The notes: a model not told the origin generated them from the sequence alone. A stretch of 64,000 nucleotides of DNA from Pelagirhabdus alkalitolerans (GCF_900096905.1 NZ_FMYI01000010.1:1-64000); one strand, 5' to 3'. Counted from the first letter of the stretch, positions 33,431 through 42,559 are shown. Translations and numbers: made by a program.

Positions 33431-33796
33431 TTATTTTCGTTTGTTCGCAATTGTTTTACTTGGGCCTTTACGTGTGCGAGCGTTGTTCTTAGTCTTTTGT
33501 CCGCGTAGTGGTAGACTACGACGGTGACGAAGTCCTCTGTAAGAGCCGATTTCAATTAAACGTTTGATGTTAAGTGATACTTCACGACGAAGATCACCTT
33601 CTGTTGTTTCTTGGTTAATAACGTTACGAATGCGACCTAATTCATCTTCTGTTAAGTCACGAACGCGTGTGTTTCCATCAACGCCAGCTTCTTCGACAAT
33701 TGCTTTAGCTTTTGATTTACCTACACCAAAGATGTAAGTTAATGAAATTTGTACACGTTTTTCACGTGGAATATCAATACCTGCAATACGTGCCAT
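33431..33796 (-). CDS. rpsM: 30S ribosomal protein S13
   Basis: 121 residues. MARIAGIDIPREKRVQISLT start, HRRSLPLRGQKTKNNARTRK near the end and a basic tail. It sits in the 30S head and bridges to the 50S subunit. Follows rpmJ by 24 bases. Confidence 0.97.
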   Translation of the reverse strand: MARIAGIDIPREKRVQISLTYIFGVGKSKAKAIVEEAGVDGNTRVRDLTEDELGRIRNVINQETTEGDLRREVSLNIKRLIEIGSYRGLRHRRSLPLRGQKTKNNARTRKGPSKTIANKRK

Positions 33797-33820
33797 ACTC
33801 GTCTTGCACCTCCTTATTGA

Positions 33821-33934
33821 TTAGCCTTGTTTTTGTTTATGCTTAGGGTTATCGCAAATTACCATAACTTTACCGTTACGACGAATAACCTTACATTTTT
33901 CGCATATTGGTTTTACAGATGGTCTTACCTTCAT
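33821..33934 (-). CDS. rpmJ: 50S ribosomal protein L36
   Basis: 37 residues, below usual ORF cutoffs: MKVRPSVKPICEKCKVIR start. Zinc ligands CEKC and CDNPKH are intact (the zinc-binding C+ form). Start ATG 33934 follows AGGAGG by eight bases; another ATG directly before it is possible. Lies in the conserved infA-rpmJ-rpsM order. Confidence 0.95.
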   Translation of the reverse strand: MKVRPSVKPICEKCKVIRRNGKVMVICDNPKHKQKQG

Positions 33935-33968
33935 CATCCATACCTCCTCTTATTATCGGAGCTTATCA

Positions 33969-34187
33969 TTATTTATAACGGTACGTAATCCGTCCTTTTG
34001 TTAAATCATATGGAGAAAGTTCAACCGTTACTTTATCTCCTGGTAGGATTCGAATAAAGTGCATACGAATTTTCCCGGAAACATGTGCTAAAACGGTATG
34101 TCCATTCTCTAATTCAACTTTAAACATAGCATTTGGTAATGTGTCGATCACTTTACCTTCTACTTCAATTGCATCGTCTTTCGCCAT
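33969..34187 (-). CDS. infA: Translation initiation factor IF-1
   Basis: 72 residues, a single OB fold (S1-like), MAKDDAIEVEGKVIDTLPNA start, RITYRYK end. It occupies the ribosomal A site at initiation. Its ATG lies 23 bases inside the end of the KOW protein gene, so the two are coupled. Confidence 0.97.
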   Translation of the reverse strand: MAKDDAIEVEGKVIDTLPNAMFKVELENGHTVLAHVSGKIRMHFIRILPGDKVTVELSPYDLTKGRITYRYK

Positions 34188-34500
34188 CGAGTTGATCTCC
34201 CTTCTTCAAATCAGTCACTACTTCATTGACAAATTTTGATATAGCAAACCGTAGCTTACCATTTGTAACGCGACCAGTTTCTAGAAGGCTATTTTGAACC
34301 TCTGGAGAAATATAAGTCGTTTGCAATAGGTGCCCTAAGTTTTTACGCTTAGGTCGATCAAACTTCCGCTTTTCTCCGTCTGCGAGCAGAACAAAACGAT
34401 CATCGATCATTTCTATGACAATGGCATATTGGCCTGCTTCTCGTCCCTGCAGGATTTGAACAACTTGACCTAGCTCGGGACCCGGTTGTGTATCATCCAA
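34165..34500 (-). CDS. KOW/L14e-like RNA-binding protein
   Basis: 111 residues. A KOW-type SH3 barrel (about 8-55: GQVVQILQGREAGQYAIVIE, then LADGEKRKFDRPKRKN) and a helical tail. Small L14e-like proteins of this kind (YbzG in B. subtilis) stand before infA in Bacillales; function unproven, probably ribosome related. The start is TTG at 34500, directed by GAAGGTGATC upstream. First gene after a strong promoter and after the site where map would be. Confidence 0.8.
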   Translation of the reverse strand: MDDTQPGPELGQVVQILQGREAGQYAIVIEMIDDRFVLLADGEKRKFDRPKRKNLGHLLQTTYISPEVQNSLLETGRVTNGKLRFAISKFVNEVVTDLKKGDQLDGERRCN

Positions 34501-34583
34501 ACATGATCACCTTCAATTAAATTATCGTAAGTCAAAACGTTCGTTGAAAAACAACTTTGAAAACACGCTTTGTACAAGCCTAT

Positions 34584-34613
34584 ATTATAACACGCCGAGC
34601 TTCAATCGTCCAA
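34584..34613 (-). promoter_or_regulatory. Promoter of KOW-infA-rpmJ-rpsM-rpsK-rpoA-rplQ
   Basis: TTGGAC (34613-34608), 18 bases, TATAAT (34589-34584), about 80 bases before the TTG start. It gives the alpha region its own start independent of spc-operon read-through. Confidence 0.72.
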
Positions 34614-34786
34614 TTGACCACTCGACACGCCGTCACTAGGTAAGCGTCCTATGACTCAAATCAAAGCTAACTGTTCATTGATTAAGCTCAGATCTTAATC
34701 TGTTTTTAGTCTAGCCCCGTTACCATCATTCACATGATGACTATATCTTAATGTTAGATCTGTCTTAAACAGGTCTATTCATAATT
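34614..34786. other. Gap where map is expected; no gene seen
   Basis: In B. subtilis map (methionine aminopeptidase) lies between adk and the KOW gene. Here the whole adk-KOW interval is 286 bases with no reading frame resembling Map, only the promoter at 34584-34613. Confidence 0.75.
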
Positions 34787-35434
34787 TTATAATGCTTGAA
34801 GCTTTTCATCAATTACTTCAAATACTTGATCAATGTCTTGATCACCGTCTACTGCTTGAAGGTAGCCTTTGTCTTGATAGAAGTCAAGTAATGGCTGAGC
34901 TTGCTCAACGTTTACTTCTAAACGTTTTGAAACTGTTTCAGCACGATCATCATCTCTTTGAATCAATTCGGCACCGTCATGATCACATTTTCCATCTACT
35001 TTAGGTGGATTATACATCACATGGTAAGTTGCTCCACATTCTGGGCAAATACGACGACCTGTTAAACGATCGACTAACTTATCCTGTGGCACATCGACAT
35101 GTAATACGTAATCAAGTGGTGATTCTAATTCATCAAGTAATGATTCAAGCGCTTCTGCTTGTGCGATCGTACGCGGGAATCCATCGAGCAAGAAGCCTTT
35201 TTGACAATCTGGTTTGCTCAATCTTTCTCTCACAATTCCAATCGTAACTTCATCAGGAACAAGTTCACCTTGGTCCATATATGACTTAGCTTTTTGTCCA
35301 AGTTCAGTCTCTTCTTTGATGGCTGAGCGGAACATATCACCAGTCGATATATGAGGGATCTGATATTTTTCTACTATCTTTTCAGCTTGAGTTCCCTTCC
35401 CTGCTCCGGGAAGACCCATTAAGATTAAATTCAC
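34787..35434 (-). CDS. adk: Adenylate kinase
   Basis: 215 residues; P-loop GLPGAGKGTQ with Lys13. The LID domain (about 125-160) has the Gram-positive structural zinc site CPEC and CDHD. It interconverts AMP, ADP and ATP. Start is GTG 35434, with GAGGGGA eight bases upstream; the seven upstream codons (TTG 35455) lack a site. It follows secY by 50 bases. Confidence 0.97.
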   Translation of the reverse strand: MNLILMGLPGAGKGTQAEKIVEKYQIPHISTGDMFRSAIKEETELGQKAKSYMDQGELVPDEVTIGIVRERLSKPDCQKGFLLDGFPRTIAQAEALESLLDELESPLDYVLHVDVPQDKLVDRLTGRRICPECGATYHVMYNPPKVDGKCDHDGAELIQRDDDRAETVSKRLEVNVEQAQPLLDFYQDKGYLQAVDGDQDIDQVFEVIDEKLQAL

Positions 35435-35484
35435 TGCATTTCCCCTCGCTCTCAATTATTAACTAGTTTCGTATTCAAAACGAC

Positions 35485-36780
35485 TTATTTAATAAAGCCT
35501 TTATAGTGACGTTTGACGAGCTGACTTTCGAGTTGCTTCATCGTTTGTAAGGCTACACCAACAACAATTAAGATGCTAGTACCGCCAATTTGTACGGATT
35601 GCGGCAAGTTTGCAATACCACCTAAAGCGATCGGTAAAACAGCTACTGCTGCTAAGAAAATAGAGCCGACAAATGTTAAACGATATAAAACGCGTGTTAA
35701 ATACGTTTCAGTCTTCTTGCCAGGTCTTATCCCTGGGATGTAACCACCTTGCTTTTTCAAGTTTTCAGCCATTTGCTCAGGGTTTGACTGAACAAACGTA
35801 TAGAAATAACTAAAAGCAATAATGAGTGCAACATAGATAACCATACCAATAGGTTGAGTATAATCAAAGATCATCTCAATTGTATTCGCAACGTTACCAT
35901 CGAAGAAGCTTGCAACCGTTCGGGGCGCCATAATAAATGACACAGAGAAAATAACAGGGATTACTCCAGCTGTATTCACCTTAAGTGGTAAGTGTGTTGA
36001 CTGACCACCTACTGATGAACGATTCACTAAGCGCTTAGCATATTGAATGGGAATTTTCCGTGTTGCTTGTTGGATGAAGATAACACCAACTGTAACACCT
36101 AATACAACTAAAGCAATTAGAGAGACAATAACGATGTTAATGAATAGCTCATCCCCTACGTTACCACCAAAATACTGCTCATACACTTGGTTGATTGTAT
36201 TTGGAATAGCAGCAACAATACCTGCAAAGATAATAATTGAAATGCCGTTCCCTACACCAAATTCAGTTATTTGCTCGCCTAACCACATTAAAAATGCTGT
36301 TCCAGCTGTTAATACAACAGCAATCACAATGAACTTGTAAATAGTTGGATCAGCGATTAATCCACCGCCTGCCATCGCATTAAAGCCAATTGACATCGCA
36401 ATAGCTTGAATGAAGGCAAGGGCAATTGTTGCATAACGTGTGACTTGAGCTAATTTCCGTCGACCCATTTCACCTTGCTTTTTCCACTCGGCGAATTTAG
36501 GGACGACATCCATTTGTAATAACTGCATGATGATTGAGGCTGTAATATAGGGCATGATCCCCATTGCTAGAATGGAGAAGTTTTGTAATGCCCCGCCTCC
36601 AAATGTGTTTAGAAATCCAAACACATTTTGTTGATCATTCATAAAGCCAATTGCTTCTTGGTCCGTAAACGGAACTGGAATAAATGTTCCGATCCGGAAG
36701 ACAACTAGCATGAGTAATGTGAACACAATTTTGTTTCGGATATCTTTTACACGAAAAAAATTGGAGATTGTTTGGAACAT
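35485..36780 (-). CDS. secY: Protein translocase subunit SecY
   Basis: 431 residues, ten membrane helices. The plug region after helix 1, and the SFYTFVQSNPEQMAENLKKQ and GGYIPGIRPG loops typical of SecY, are visible. It forms the protein-conducting channel with SecE and SecG. Its ATG shares one base with the rplO stop (TAATG). Confidence 0.97.
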   Translation of the reverse strand: MFQTISNFFRVKDIRNKIVFTLLMLVVFRIGTFIPVPFTDQEAIGFMNDQQNVFGFLNTFGGGALQNFSILAMGIMPYITASIIMQLLQMDVVPKFAEWKKQGEMGRRKLAQVTRYATIALAFIQAIAMSIGFNAMAGGGLIADPTIYKFIVIAVVLTAGTAFLMWLGEQITEFGVGNGISIIIFAGIVAAIPNTINQVYEQYFGGNVGDELFINIVIVSLIALVVLGVTVGVIFIQQATRKIPIQYAKRLVNRSSVGGQSTHLPLKVNTAGVIPVIFSVSFIMAPRTVASFFDGNVANTIEMIFDYTQPIGMVIYVALIIAFSYFYTFVQSNPEQMAENLKKQGGYIPGIRPGKKTETYLTRVLYRLTFVGSIFLAAVAVLPIALGGIANLPQSVQIGGTSILIVVGVALQTMKQLESQLVKRHYKGFIK

Positions 36781-37217
36781 TAGATCACCTCAGTTTGACC
36801 GCCCGCTGTCTCAATAGCTTCTTTAGCCGAAGCAGAGAACTTGTGAGCTTTTACAGTAAGTTTCTTTTCAATTGAACCATTTCCAAGAACTTTAATGCCG
36901 GCTTTTACTTTACTGATGACGCCTGTTTCTAGTAAAAGCTCAGGTGTTACTTCTGTACCTTCTTCAAATTTATTTAGTGTTGATAAATTAACAACAGTAT
37001 ATTCTTTACGGTTGATGTTTGTAAATCCACGTTTCGGTAAACGTTGGAATAGTGGCATTTGACCACCTTCGAATCCTAGACGAGTACCGCCACCTGAACG
37101 AGCCTTTTGACCTTTGTGACCACGACCAGATGTTTTACCGTTACCAGAAGACATTCCTCGACCGACACGGTTACGTTCTTTACGAGTTTGTGATGGCTTC
37201 AATTCATGAAGTTTCAT
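36780..37217 (-). CDS. rplO: 50S ribosomal protein L15
   Basis: 145 residues. MKLHELKPSQTRKERNRVGR start, glycine-rich GRGMSSGNGKTSGRGHKGQK, and GFEGGQMPLFQRLPKRGF are all typical. Late assembly protein of the 50S subunit. Coupled to secY. Confidence 0.97.
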   Translation of the reverse strand: MKLHELKPSQTRKERNRVGRGMSSGNGKTSGRGHKGQKARSGGGTRLGFEGGQMPLFQRLPKRGFTNINRKEYTVVNLSTLNKFEEGTEVTPELLLETGVISKVKAGIKVLGNGSIEKKLTVKAHKFSASAKEAIETAGGQTEVI

Positions 37218-37246
37218 GCGAGCACCTCCTCTTTGCGCTAATGTAA

Positions 37247-37429
37247 TTATAATTCTTTAACCGATACTAAGTGAGACACCTTGTTTACAATACCTCTTAC
37301 CGCAGGTGTATCATCAAATACAACGGATTGATTTAGTTTGTTTAAGCCTAAAGCTTTAACGGTTTCTTTTTGCGTTTGGGTTCTACCAATAACACTGCGC
37401 GTGAGGGTAATTTCTAACTGATTAGCCAT
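37247..37429 (-). CDS. rpmD: 50S ribosomal protein L30
   Basis: 60 residues, the short bacterial form: LEITLTRSVIGRTQTQKETV then a single beta-alpha-beta fold. 13 bases after rpsE. Confidence 0.96.
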   Translation of the reverse strand: MANQLEITLTRSVIGRTQTQKETVKALGLNKLNQSVVFDDTPAVRGIVNKVSHLVSVKEL

Positions 37430-37442
37430 TTGATTTCCCTCC

Positions 37443-37946
37443 TTATCCTAACAGTTCTTCTACTGATTTACCGCGTAATTTAGCAATTTGTTCAGCAGTT
37501 TTCAATTCTGAAAGTCCGTTAATTGTTGCACGTACCATGTTGATTGGTGTGTTTGATCCTAATGATTTAGAGTTAATGTCACCAATACCTGCTAATTCAA
37601 GTACGGCACGAACAGGTCCACCAGCGATAACTCCAGTACCTTCTACGGCTGGTTTAATCAAGATGTTACCTGCTCCAAAGCGTCCAATGACTTCGTGTGG
37701 AACTGTTGTTCCGACCATTGGTACTTCGATTAAATTCTTCTTAGCGTCATCAATAGCCTTCTTGATCGCTTCTGGTACCTCTTGTGCTTTACCAGTACCG
37801 AAACCAACATGGCCATTTTTATCTCCTACCACGACTAATGCAGCAAAACGGAAACTACGTCCACCTTTTACTACTTTAGCTACACGATTAATTGTTACAA
37901 CTCGTTCTTCTAAGTCTAATTGATTCGCATCGATTTGAGTACGCAA
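37443..37946 (-). CDS. rpsE: 30S ribosomal protein S5
   Basis: 167 residues: N-terminal double-stranded RNA-binding domain (VVTINRVAKVVKGGRSFRFA, then VVGDKNGHVGFG) and C-terminal domain. The loop KVVKGGRSFRF, where spectinomycin-resistance changes occur, has the wild-type sequence. 21 bases after rplR. Confidence 0.97.
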   Translation of the reverse strand: MRTQIDANQLDLEERVVTINRVAKVVKGGRSFRFAALVVVGDKNGHVGFGTGKAQEVPEAIKKAIDDAKKNLIEVPMVGTTVPHEVIGRFGAGNILIKPAVEGTGVIAGGPVRAVLELAGIGDINSKSLGSNTPINMVRATINGLSELKTAEQIAKLRGKSVEELLG

Positions 37947-37967
37947 TATATGTCCCTCCTTTTTCGA

Positions 37968-38330
37968 TTAAAATTCTAGGCCTGCCTCGCGGGCAGCGTC
38001 TGCTAGTGCTTGAACACGTCCGTGGTATAAATAGCCTCCACGATCAAATACAACGTTTTTGTGGCCTTTATCTAAAGCACGTTTTGCGATTAATTCTCCA
38101 ACGCTTTTGCTTGCTTCAACGTTTCCAGTCGCTTCACCCTTGAAGTCATTGTCAACTGTTGATGCACTAGCAAGCGTTACACCATTTACATCATCAATTA
38201 ATTGTGCGTAAATGTGTTTATTTGAACGGAATACGTTTAGACGTGGGCGCTCTTCAGTTCCGAAAAGGTTCTTACGTACACGCATATGTCGTTTCTTACG
38301 TACCACGTTTTTGTCTGCTTTTGTGATCAT
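37968..38330 (-). CDS. rplR: 50S ribosomal protein L18
   Basis: 120 residues. RMRVRKNLFGTEERPRLNVF, HIYAQLIDD and FDRGGYLYHGRVQALADAAR are L18 features. Binds 5S rRNA in the central protuberance together with L5. 60 bases after rplF. Confidence 0.97.
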   Translation of the reverse strand: MITKADKNVVRKKRHMRVRKNLFGTEERPRLNVFRSNKHIYAQLIDDVNGVTLASASTVDNDFKGEATGNVEASKSVGELIAKRALDKGHKNVVFDRGGYLYHGRVQALADAAREAGLEF

Positions 38331-38390
38331 CTAGGTCACTCCTTTCTGCTCGGTAACTAACCTAACTTTGGCATAAAAGGTTAACATGCT

Positions 38391-38927
38391 TTATTTAGCT
38401 GTTTTTCCTTCTTTTTGGCGAACATATTCACCTTCAAAACGAATACCTTTTCCTTTATAAGGTTCAGGTGTACGGATTGATCGAATGTTAGCTGCTAACG
38501 CGCCAACTAATTCTTTATCAATACCTTTAACAACAATTTTTGTGTTTGATGGTACTTCAAACTCAATACCTTCTGGTTGTTCCATTTCAACTGGGTGTGA
38601 ATAACCTGCGTTTACAACAAGTTTAGTTCCTTGTTTTTGGGCACGGTAACCAACACCTTGGATTTCAAGTGATTTCTCGAATCCTTTATGGACACCTTCA
38701 ACCATGTTTGCAATTAAGCTACGTGTTGTACCATGTAATGATTTGTGTAATTTGCTTTCTGACGGTCTTACAACCGTTAATTCATTACCATCGATGTTGA
38801 TTGTCATATCTTCATGAAGTTGACGAGCAAGTTCACCTTTTGGACCTTTAACCGTCACAAAATTGTTTTCGTTCTTGATCTCGACACCTTCAGGGATTTC
38901 GATAACTTTAAGACCTATACGAGACAT
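38391..38927 (-). CDS. rplF: 50S ribosomal protein L6
   Basis: 178 residues, two repeated domains: MSRIGLKVIEIPEGVEI start and the PEPYKGKGIRFEGEYVRQKE signature near the end. Lies near the factor-binding site of the 50S subunit. Confidence 0.97.
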   Translation of the reverse strand: MSRIGLKVIEIPEGVEIKNENNFVTVKGPKGELARQLHEDMTINIDGNELTVVRPSESKLHKSLHGTTRSLIANMVEGVHKGFEKSLEIQGVGYRAQKQGTKLVVNAGYSHPVEMEQPEGIEFEVPSNTKIVVKGIDKELVGALAANIRSIRTPEPYKGKGIRFEGEYVRQKEGKTAK

Positions 38928-38960
38928 CTGTATGGCACCTCCTATCTTAGTTAAAATTAA

Positions 38961-39359
38961 TTACCAAACGTATGCTAGAATCTCGCCACCAATTTTTTGT
39001 TCGCGAGCTTCTTTATCCGATAGAATTCCTTTAGAAGTTGAAACGACTGCAATACCTAAGCCATTAAGTACACGAGGAATCTCGTCTGCTTTAGCATAAA
39101 CACGAAGTCCAGGTTTACTGATACGCTTCAATCCTGTAATGACACGCTCGTTGTCTGTACCATATTTTAAGAAAATACGTAGTACACCTTGTTTATTATC
39201 TTTAACGAATTCGTAATCACGTACAAAGCCCTCACGTTTTAGAATGTCTGCAATCTCTTTTTTAACTGTTGACGCAGGAAGCTCAAGCTTCTCATGACGA
39301 ACTGAGTTTGCGTTACGAATACGCGTTAACATATCTGCAATTGGATCTGACATAACCAT
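38961..39359 (-). CDS. rpsH: 30S ribosomal protein S8
   Basis: 132 residues. MVMSDPIADMLTRIRNA start, STSKGILSDKEAREQKIGGE near the end. It binds the central domain of 16S rRNA. The first ATG (39359) is kept because AAGGAGG fits it, though the ATG two codons later is possible. Confidence 0.97.
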   Translation of the reverse strand: MVMSDPIADMLTRIRNANSVRHEKLELPASTVKKEIADILKREGFVRDYEFVKDNKQGVLRIFLKYGTDNERVITGLKRISKPGLRVYAKADEIPRVLNGLGIAVVSTSKGILSDKEAREQKIGGEILAYVW

Positions 39360-39390
39360 TAAATATTACCTCCTTCCCTTAATTAGGGGT

Positions 39391-39576
39391 TTACCAGCTT
39401 GCTTTTTTGACACCAGGAATTTGACCTTTGTAGGCAAGTTCACGGAAACAAATACGGCAAAGTTTGAATTTACGCATTACTGAATGCGGACGACCACAAC
39501 GTTCACAACGAGTATACTCTTGTACCTTGTGTTTAGGTGTACGTTGTTGCTTTGCAACCATTGATTTTTTAGCCAC
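39391..39576 (-). CDS. rpsN: 30S ribosomal protein S14, zinc form
   Basis: 61 residues, the short type Z (C+) S14 with zinc ligands CERC and CRIC, and the KFKLCRICFRELAYKG signature. A zinc-free paralogue, if any, would be elsewhere. Confidence 0.97.
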   Translation of the reverse strand: MAKKSMVAKQQRTPKHKVQEYTRCERCGRPHSVMRKFKLCRICFRELAYKGQIPGVKKASW

Positions 39577-39606
39577 TATATTCCCTCCTTGTATTAGCAG
39601 TCTCGC

Positions 39607-40146
39607 TTATTTTTGGAAAGGCATGCCAAGTTGAGTTAACAATTCACGCGCTTCTTCGTCACTGTTAGCTGTTGTAACAATTACGATGTCCAACCCACGA
39701 ATTTTACTCACTTTGTCATAATTAATTTCTGGGAAAATCAATTGTTCTTTCACACCTAAAGTATAATTCCCACGTCCGTCAAATGCTTTCTTTGAAATAC
39801 CACGGAAGTCACGTACACGTGGAAGTGATACATCAACAAGCTTTTGCAAGAATTCATACATACGCTCGCCTCGGAGTGTTACTTTTGCACCGATTGGCAT
39901 ACCTTCACGTAAACGGAAGCCTGCAATTGATTTTTTCGCTTTCGTAACAAGAGGTTGTTGACCTGTGATTAATGCGAGTTCTTCAACTGCATTATCAAGT
40001 GATTTAGTGTTTTGTACAGCATCACCAACACCCATGTTAACCACGATCTTTTCGATTTTTGGTACTTGCATTACTGAATCATAATTAAATTTTTCTACTA
40101 ATGATGACACGATGTCATTTTGGTATTTATTCTTTAGTTCGTTCAT
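39607..40146 (-). CDS. rplE: 50S ribosomal protein L5
   Basis: 179 residues. VPKIEKIVVNMGVGDA and LREGMPIGAKVTLRG motifs, FPEINYDKVSKIRGLDI near the end. Binds 5S rRNA and contacts P-site tRNA. 26 bases after rplX. Confidence 0.97.
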   Translation of the reverse strand: MNELKNKYQNDIVSSLVEKFNYDSVMQVPKIEKIVVNMGVGDAVQNTKSLDNAVEELALITGQQPLVTKAKKSIAGFRLREGMPIGAKVTLRGERMYEFLQKLVDVSLPRVRDFRGISKKAFDGRGNYTLGVKEQLIFPEINYDKVSKIRGLDIVIVTTANSDEEARELLTQLGMPFQK

Positions 40147-40172
40147 CTGAGTAGCCCTCCTTTCGCCGCTAA

Positions 40173-40484
40173 TTATTTATCTAACGCTTCACCGGATTTT
40201 TTAGCGATACGAACTTTCTTTCCATCACGTACTTCATATCCCACACGAGTTGGCTCGTTTGATTTCGGATCAATCGGTAATACATTAGAAACATGGATTG
40301 GCGCTTCTTGTTCAAGAATTCCGCCTTGTGGATTATCTTGTGAAGGTTTTTGGTGTTTTTTAACGATGTTTACACCTTCAACAAGGATACGATCTTTCTT
40401 TGGGAATGCTTGGAGGATTACTCCTTCTTTCCCTTTATCTTTACCAGATAAAATTTTGACTTTGTCACCTTTTTTTACATGCAT
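40173..40484 (-). CDS. rplX: 50S ribosomal protein L24
   Basis: 103 residues with an N-terminal KOW motif (GDKVKILSGKDKGKEGVILQ) and APIHVSNVLPIDP. It starts 50S assembly. 70 bases after rplN. Confidence 0.97.
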   Translation of the reverse strand: MHVKKGDKVKILSGKDKGKEGVILQAFPKKDRILVEGVNIVKKHQKPSQDNPQGGILEQEAPIHVSNVLPIDPKSNEPTRVGYEVRDGKKVRIAKKSGEALDK

Positions 40485-40554
40485 GCTTGACGCACCTCCT
40501 TACAAGGCTTTTCATTGAAACGAATTTTTGGTTTTAAACAACCGGGTTTAAAAC

Positions 40555-40923
40555 TTATAGTACCTCTGGAGCTAATGAAACGATCTTCATATATTTCGCA
40601 TCACGTAATTCACGTGCTACAGGGCCAAAGATACGTGTACCTCTTGGGCTTTTATCGTCACGAATAATAACTGCTGCATTTTCATCGAAACGAATATAAG
40701 AACCATCTTTACGACGAGCACCAGATTTTGTACGTACGATAACAGCTTTCACAACTTCACCTTTTTTGACAACGCCACCAGGTGTTGCTTCTTTCACTGA
40801 ACATACGATAACATCACCGATGTTCGCAGTTTTACGCCCGCTTCCACCTAAAACTTTGATCGTTTGGACTTCACGCGCGCCTGAGTTATCTGCAACTTTC
40901 AAACGACTCTCTTGCTGAATCAT
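40555..40923 (-). CDS. rplN: 50S ribosomal protein L14
   Basis: 122 residues. Start ATG 40923 (MIQQESRLKVADNSGAREV) follows GGGAGG; the nine-codon extension upstream is leader. RKDGSYIRFDENAAVII and RGTRIFGPVARELR confirm identity. Confidence 0.97.
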   Translation of the reverse strand: MIQQESRLKVADNSGAREVQTIKVLGGSGRKTANIGDVIVCSVKEATPGGVVKKGEVVKAVIVRTKSGARRKDGSYIRFDENAAVIIRDDKSPRGTRIFGPVARELRDAKYMKIVSLAPEVL

Positions 40924-40978
40924 ACTGTTGTTACCTCCCTTCGGAATCAATCCGAGCGAACTTTATACTATTGATTGT

Positions 40979-41242
40979 TTAGATAATAACTGCTTCTTCC
41001 ACGACTTCAACAAGACGGAAACGTTTTGTTGATGATAGTGGACGAGTTTCCATAATTGATACAACGTCACCCATTTTAGCTTGGTTGTTTTCATCATGCG
41101 CTTTAAATTTCTTAGAATATTTAACACGCTTGCCATATAATGAGTGGAATTTATAAGTTTCTACTAATACTGTGATCGTTTTGTCCATTTTGTCAGATAC
41201 AACACGACCTGTGTAAACTTTACGATTATTACGCTCAGTCAT
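40979..41242 (-). CDS. rpsQ: 30S ribosomal protein S17
   Basis: 87 residues, OB fold: RKVYTGRVVSDKMDKTITV and GDVVSIMETRPLSSTKRFRL. Primary binder of 16S rRNA. 26 bases after rpmC. Confidence 0.97.
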   Translation of the reverse strand: MTERNNRKVYTGRVVSDKMDKTITVLVETYKFHSLYGKRVKYSKKFKAHDENNQAKMGDVVSIMETRPLSSTKRFRLVEVVEEAVII

Positions 41243-41268
41243 TTGAGGCTAACCTCCTCTCAGGTTTA

Positions 41269-41469
41269 CTAGTTATTTACGCTAAGCTCTCTTTCACGGA
41301 CAACAGTTTTCATACGAGCAATTGATTTACGAACTTCACGAAGACGTGCAGTGTTTTCCAATTGACCAGTAGCTAACTGAAAACGCAAGTTGAAAAGCTC
41401 TTCTTTTAACGATTTGATTTTTTGTTCAATTTCGGCAGTGGTTAGTTCTCTGATTTCATTAGCCTTCAT
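41269..41469 (-). CDS. rpmC: 50S ribosomal protein L29
   Basis: 66 residues, two-helix hairpin: MKANEIRELTTAEIEQKIKS and LREVRKSIARMKTVVRER. ATG 41469 lies 11 bases inside rplP, with GGTGG as ribosome site, so translation is coupled. Located by the peptide exit tunnel. Confidence 0.96.
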   Translation of the reverse strand: MKANEIRELTTAEIEQKIKSLKEELFNLRFQLATGQLENTARLREVRKSIARMKTVVRERELSVNN

Positions 41470-41893
41470 TGATTTCACCACCAATTTCTTCACGTTTTAC
41501 GAATTTAGTTTTGATTGGAAGTTTGTGGGCAGCAAGACGAAGTGCTTCACGAGCTACCTCTTCTTCTACACCTGCAACTTCAAATAGAATTTTTCCTGGT
41601 TTGACAACCGCGACCCAGCCTTCAGGAGCACCTTTACCAGAACCCATACGAACTTCTAGAGGTTTTTTAGTATAAGGTTTGTCTGGGAAGATTTTAATCC
41701 AAACTTTTCCTCCACGTTTCATGTAACGCGTCATTGCGATACGAGAAGACTCGATTTGACGGCTAGTGATCCATGCTGGTTCAACAGCTTGTAGACCGTA
41801 TTCACCGAATGAAACTTCCGTTCCACCTTTTGCTTTACCTTTTAGATTTGCACGATGTTGCTTACGATGTTTAACACGTTTAGGCATTAACAT
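41459..41893 (-). CDS. rplP: 50S ribosomal protein L16
   Basis: 144 residues. LMPKRVKHRKQHR start, RKIRGRAKGG-like KGKAKGGTEVSFGEYGLQA and RMGSGKGAPEGWVAVVKPG. Helps place A-site tRNA and completes the peptidyl-transferase region. Confidence 0.97.
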   Translation of the reverse strand: MLMPKRVKHRKQHRANLKGKAKGGTEVSFGEYGLQAVEPAWITSRQIESSRIAMTRYMKRGGKVWIKIFPDKPYTKKPLEVRMGSGKGAPEGWVAVVKPGKILFEVAGVEEEVAREALRLAAHKLPIKTKFVKREEIGGEINEG

Positions 41894-41911
41894 TAATGTG
41901 TGCCCCCTTCC

Positions 41912-42556
41912 TTAATTATTATCGTTTTTTGTTGGAAGGACTTCTCCACGATAGATCCACACTTTTACACCTAGTTTACCGTAAGTTGTATCTGCTTCAG
42001 CAGTACCGAAGTCGATATCAGCACGTAGAGTGTGTAGTGGTACAGTTCCTTCACTATAACTTTCTGCACGAGCCATGTCAGCGCCACCTAGACGACCTGA
42101 AACTTGTGTACGGATACCTTTAGCACCTGCACGCATAGCACGTTGAATAACTTGTTTTTGCGCACGACGGAATGAAATACGTCCTTCTAATTGACGTGCG
42201 ATATTGTCAGCAACTAATGTTGCATCAAGGTCTGCTTTTTTGATTTCCACAATGTTAATGTGTACTTTCTTGCCTGTTAATTTATTTAAAGATTTACGTA
42301 ACGCTTCAACCTCAGAACCGCCTTTACCGATAACCATACCTGGCTTAGCAGTTGAAATTGAGATGTTGATGCGGTTCGCAGCACGTTCGATTTCTACTTT
42401 TGACACAGATGCATCTTTTAGACGATCTTCAATATATTCACGAACTTTGATATCTTCATGTAATAAGTCTGCATAATCTTTGCCAGCGTACCACTTTGAT
42501 TCCCAGTCGCGGATAACGCCAACACGAAAGCCTATTGGATTAACTTTTTGACCCAC
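41912..42556 (-). CDS. rpsC: 30S ribosomal protein S3
   Basis: 214 residues: N-terminal KH domain with IGKGGSEVEALR (GXXG loop) and C-terminal domain with GRLGGADMARAE and YGKLGVKVWIYRGEVLP. Lines the mRNA entry channel. Three bases separate it from rplV. Confidence 0.97.
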   Translation of the reverse strand: MGQKVNPIGFRVGVIRDWESKWYAGKDYADLLHEDIKVREYIEDRLKDASVSKVEIERAANRINISISTAKPGMVIGKGGSEVEALRKSLNKLTGKKVHINIVEIKKADLDATLVADNIARQLEGRISFRRAQKQVIQRAMRAGAKGIRTQVSGRLGGADMARAESYSEGTVPLHTLRADIDFGTAEADTTYGKLGVKVWIYRGEVLPTKNDNN

Positions 42557-42559
42557 AGA

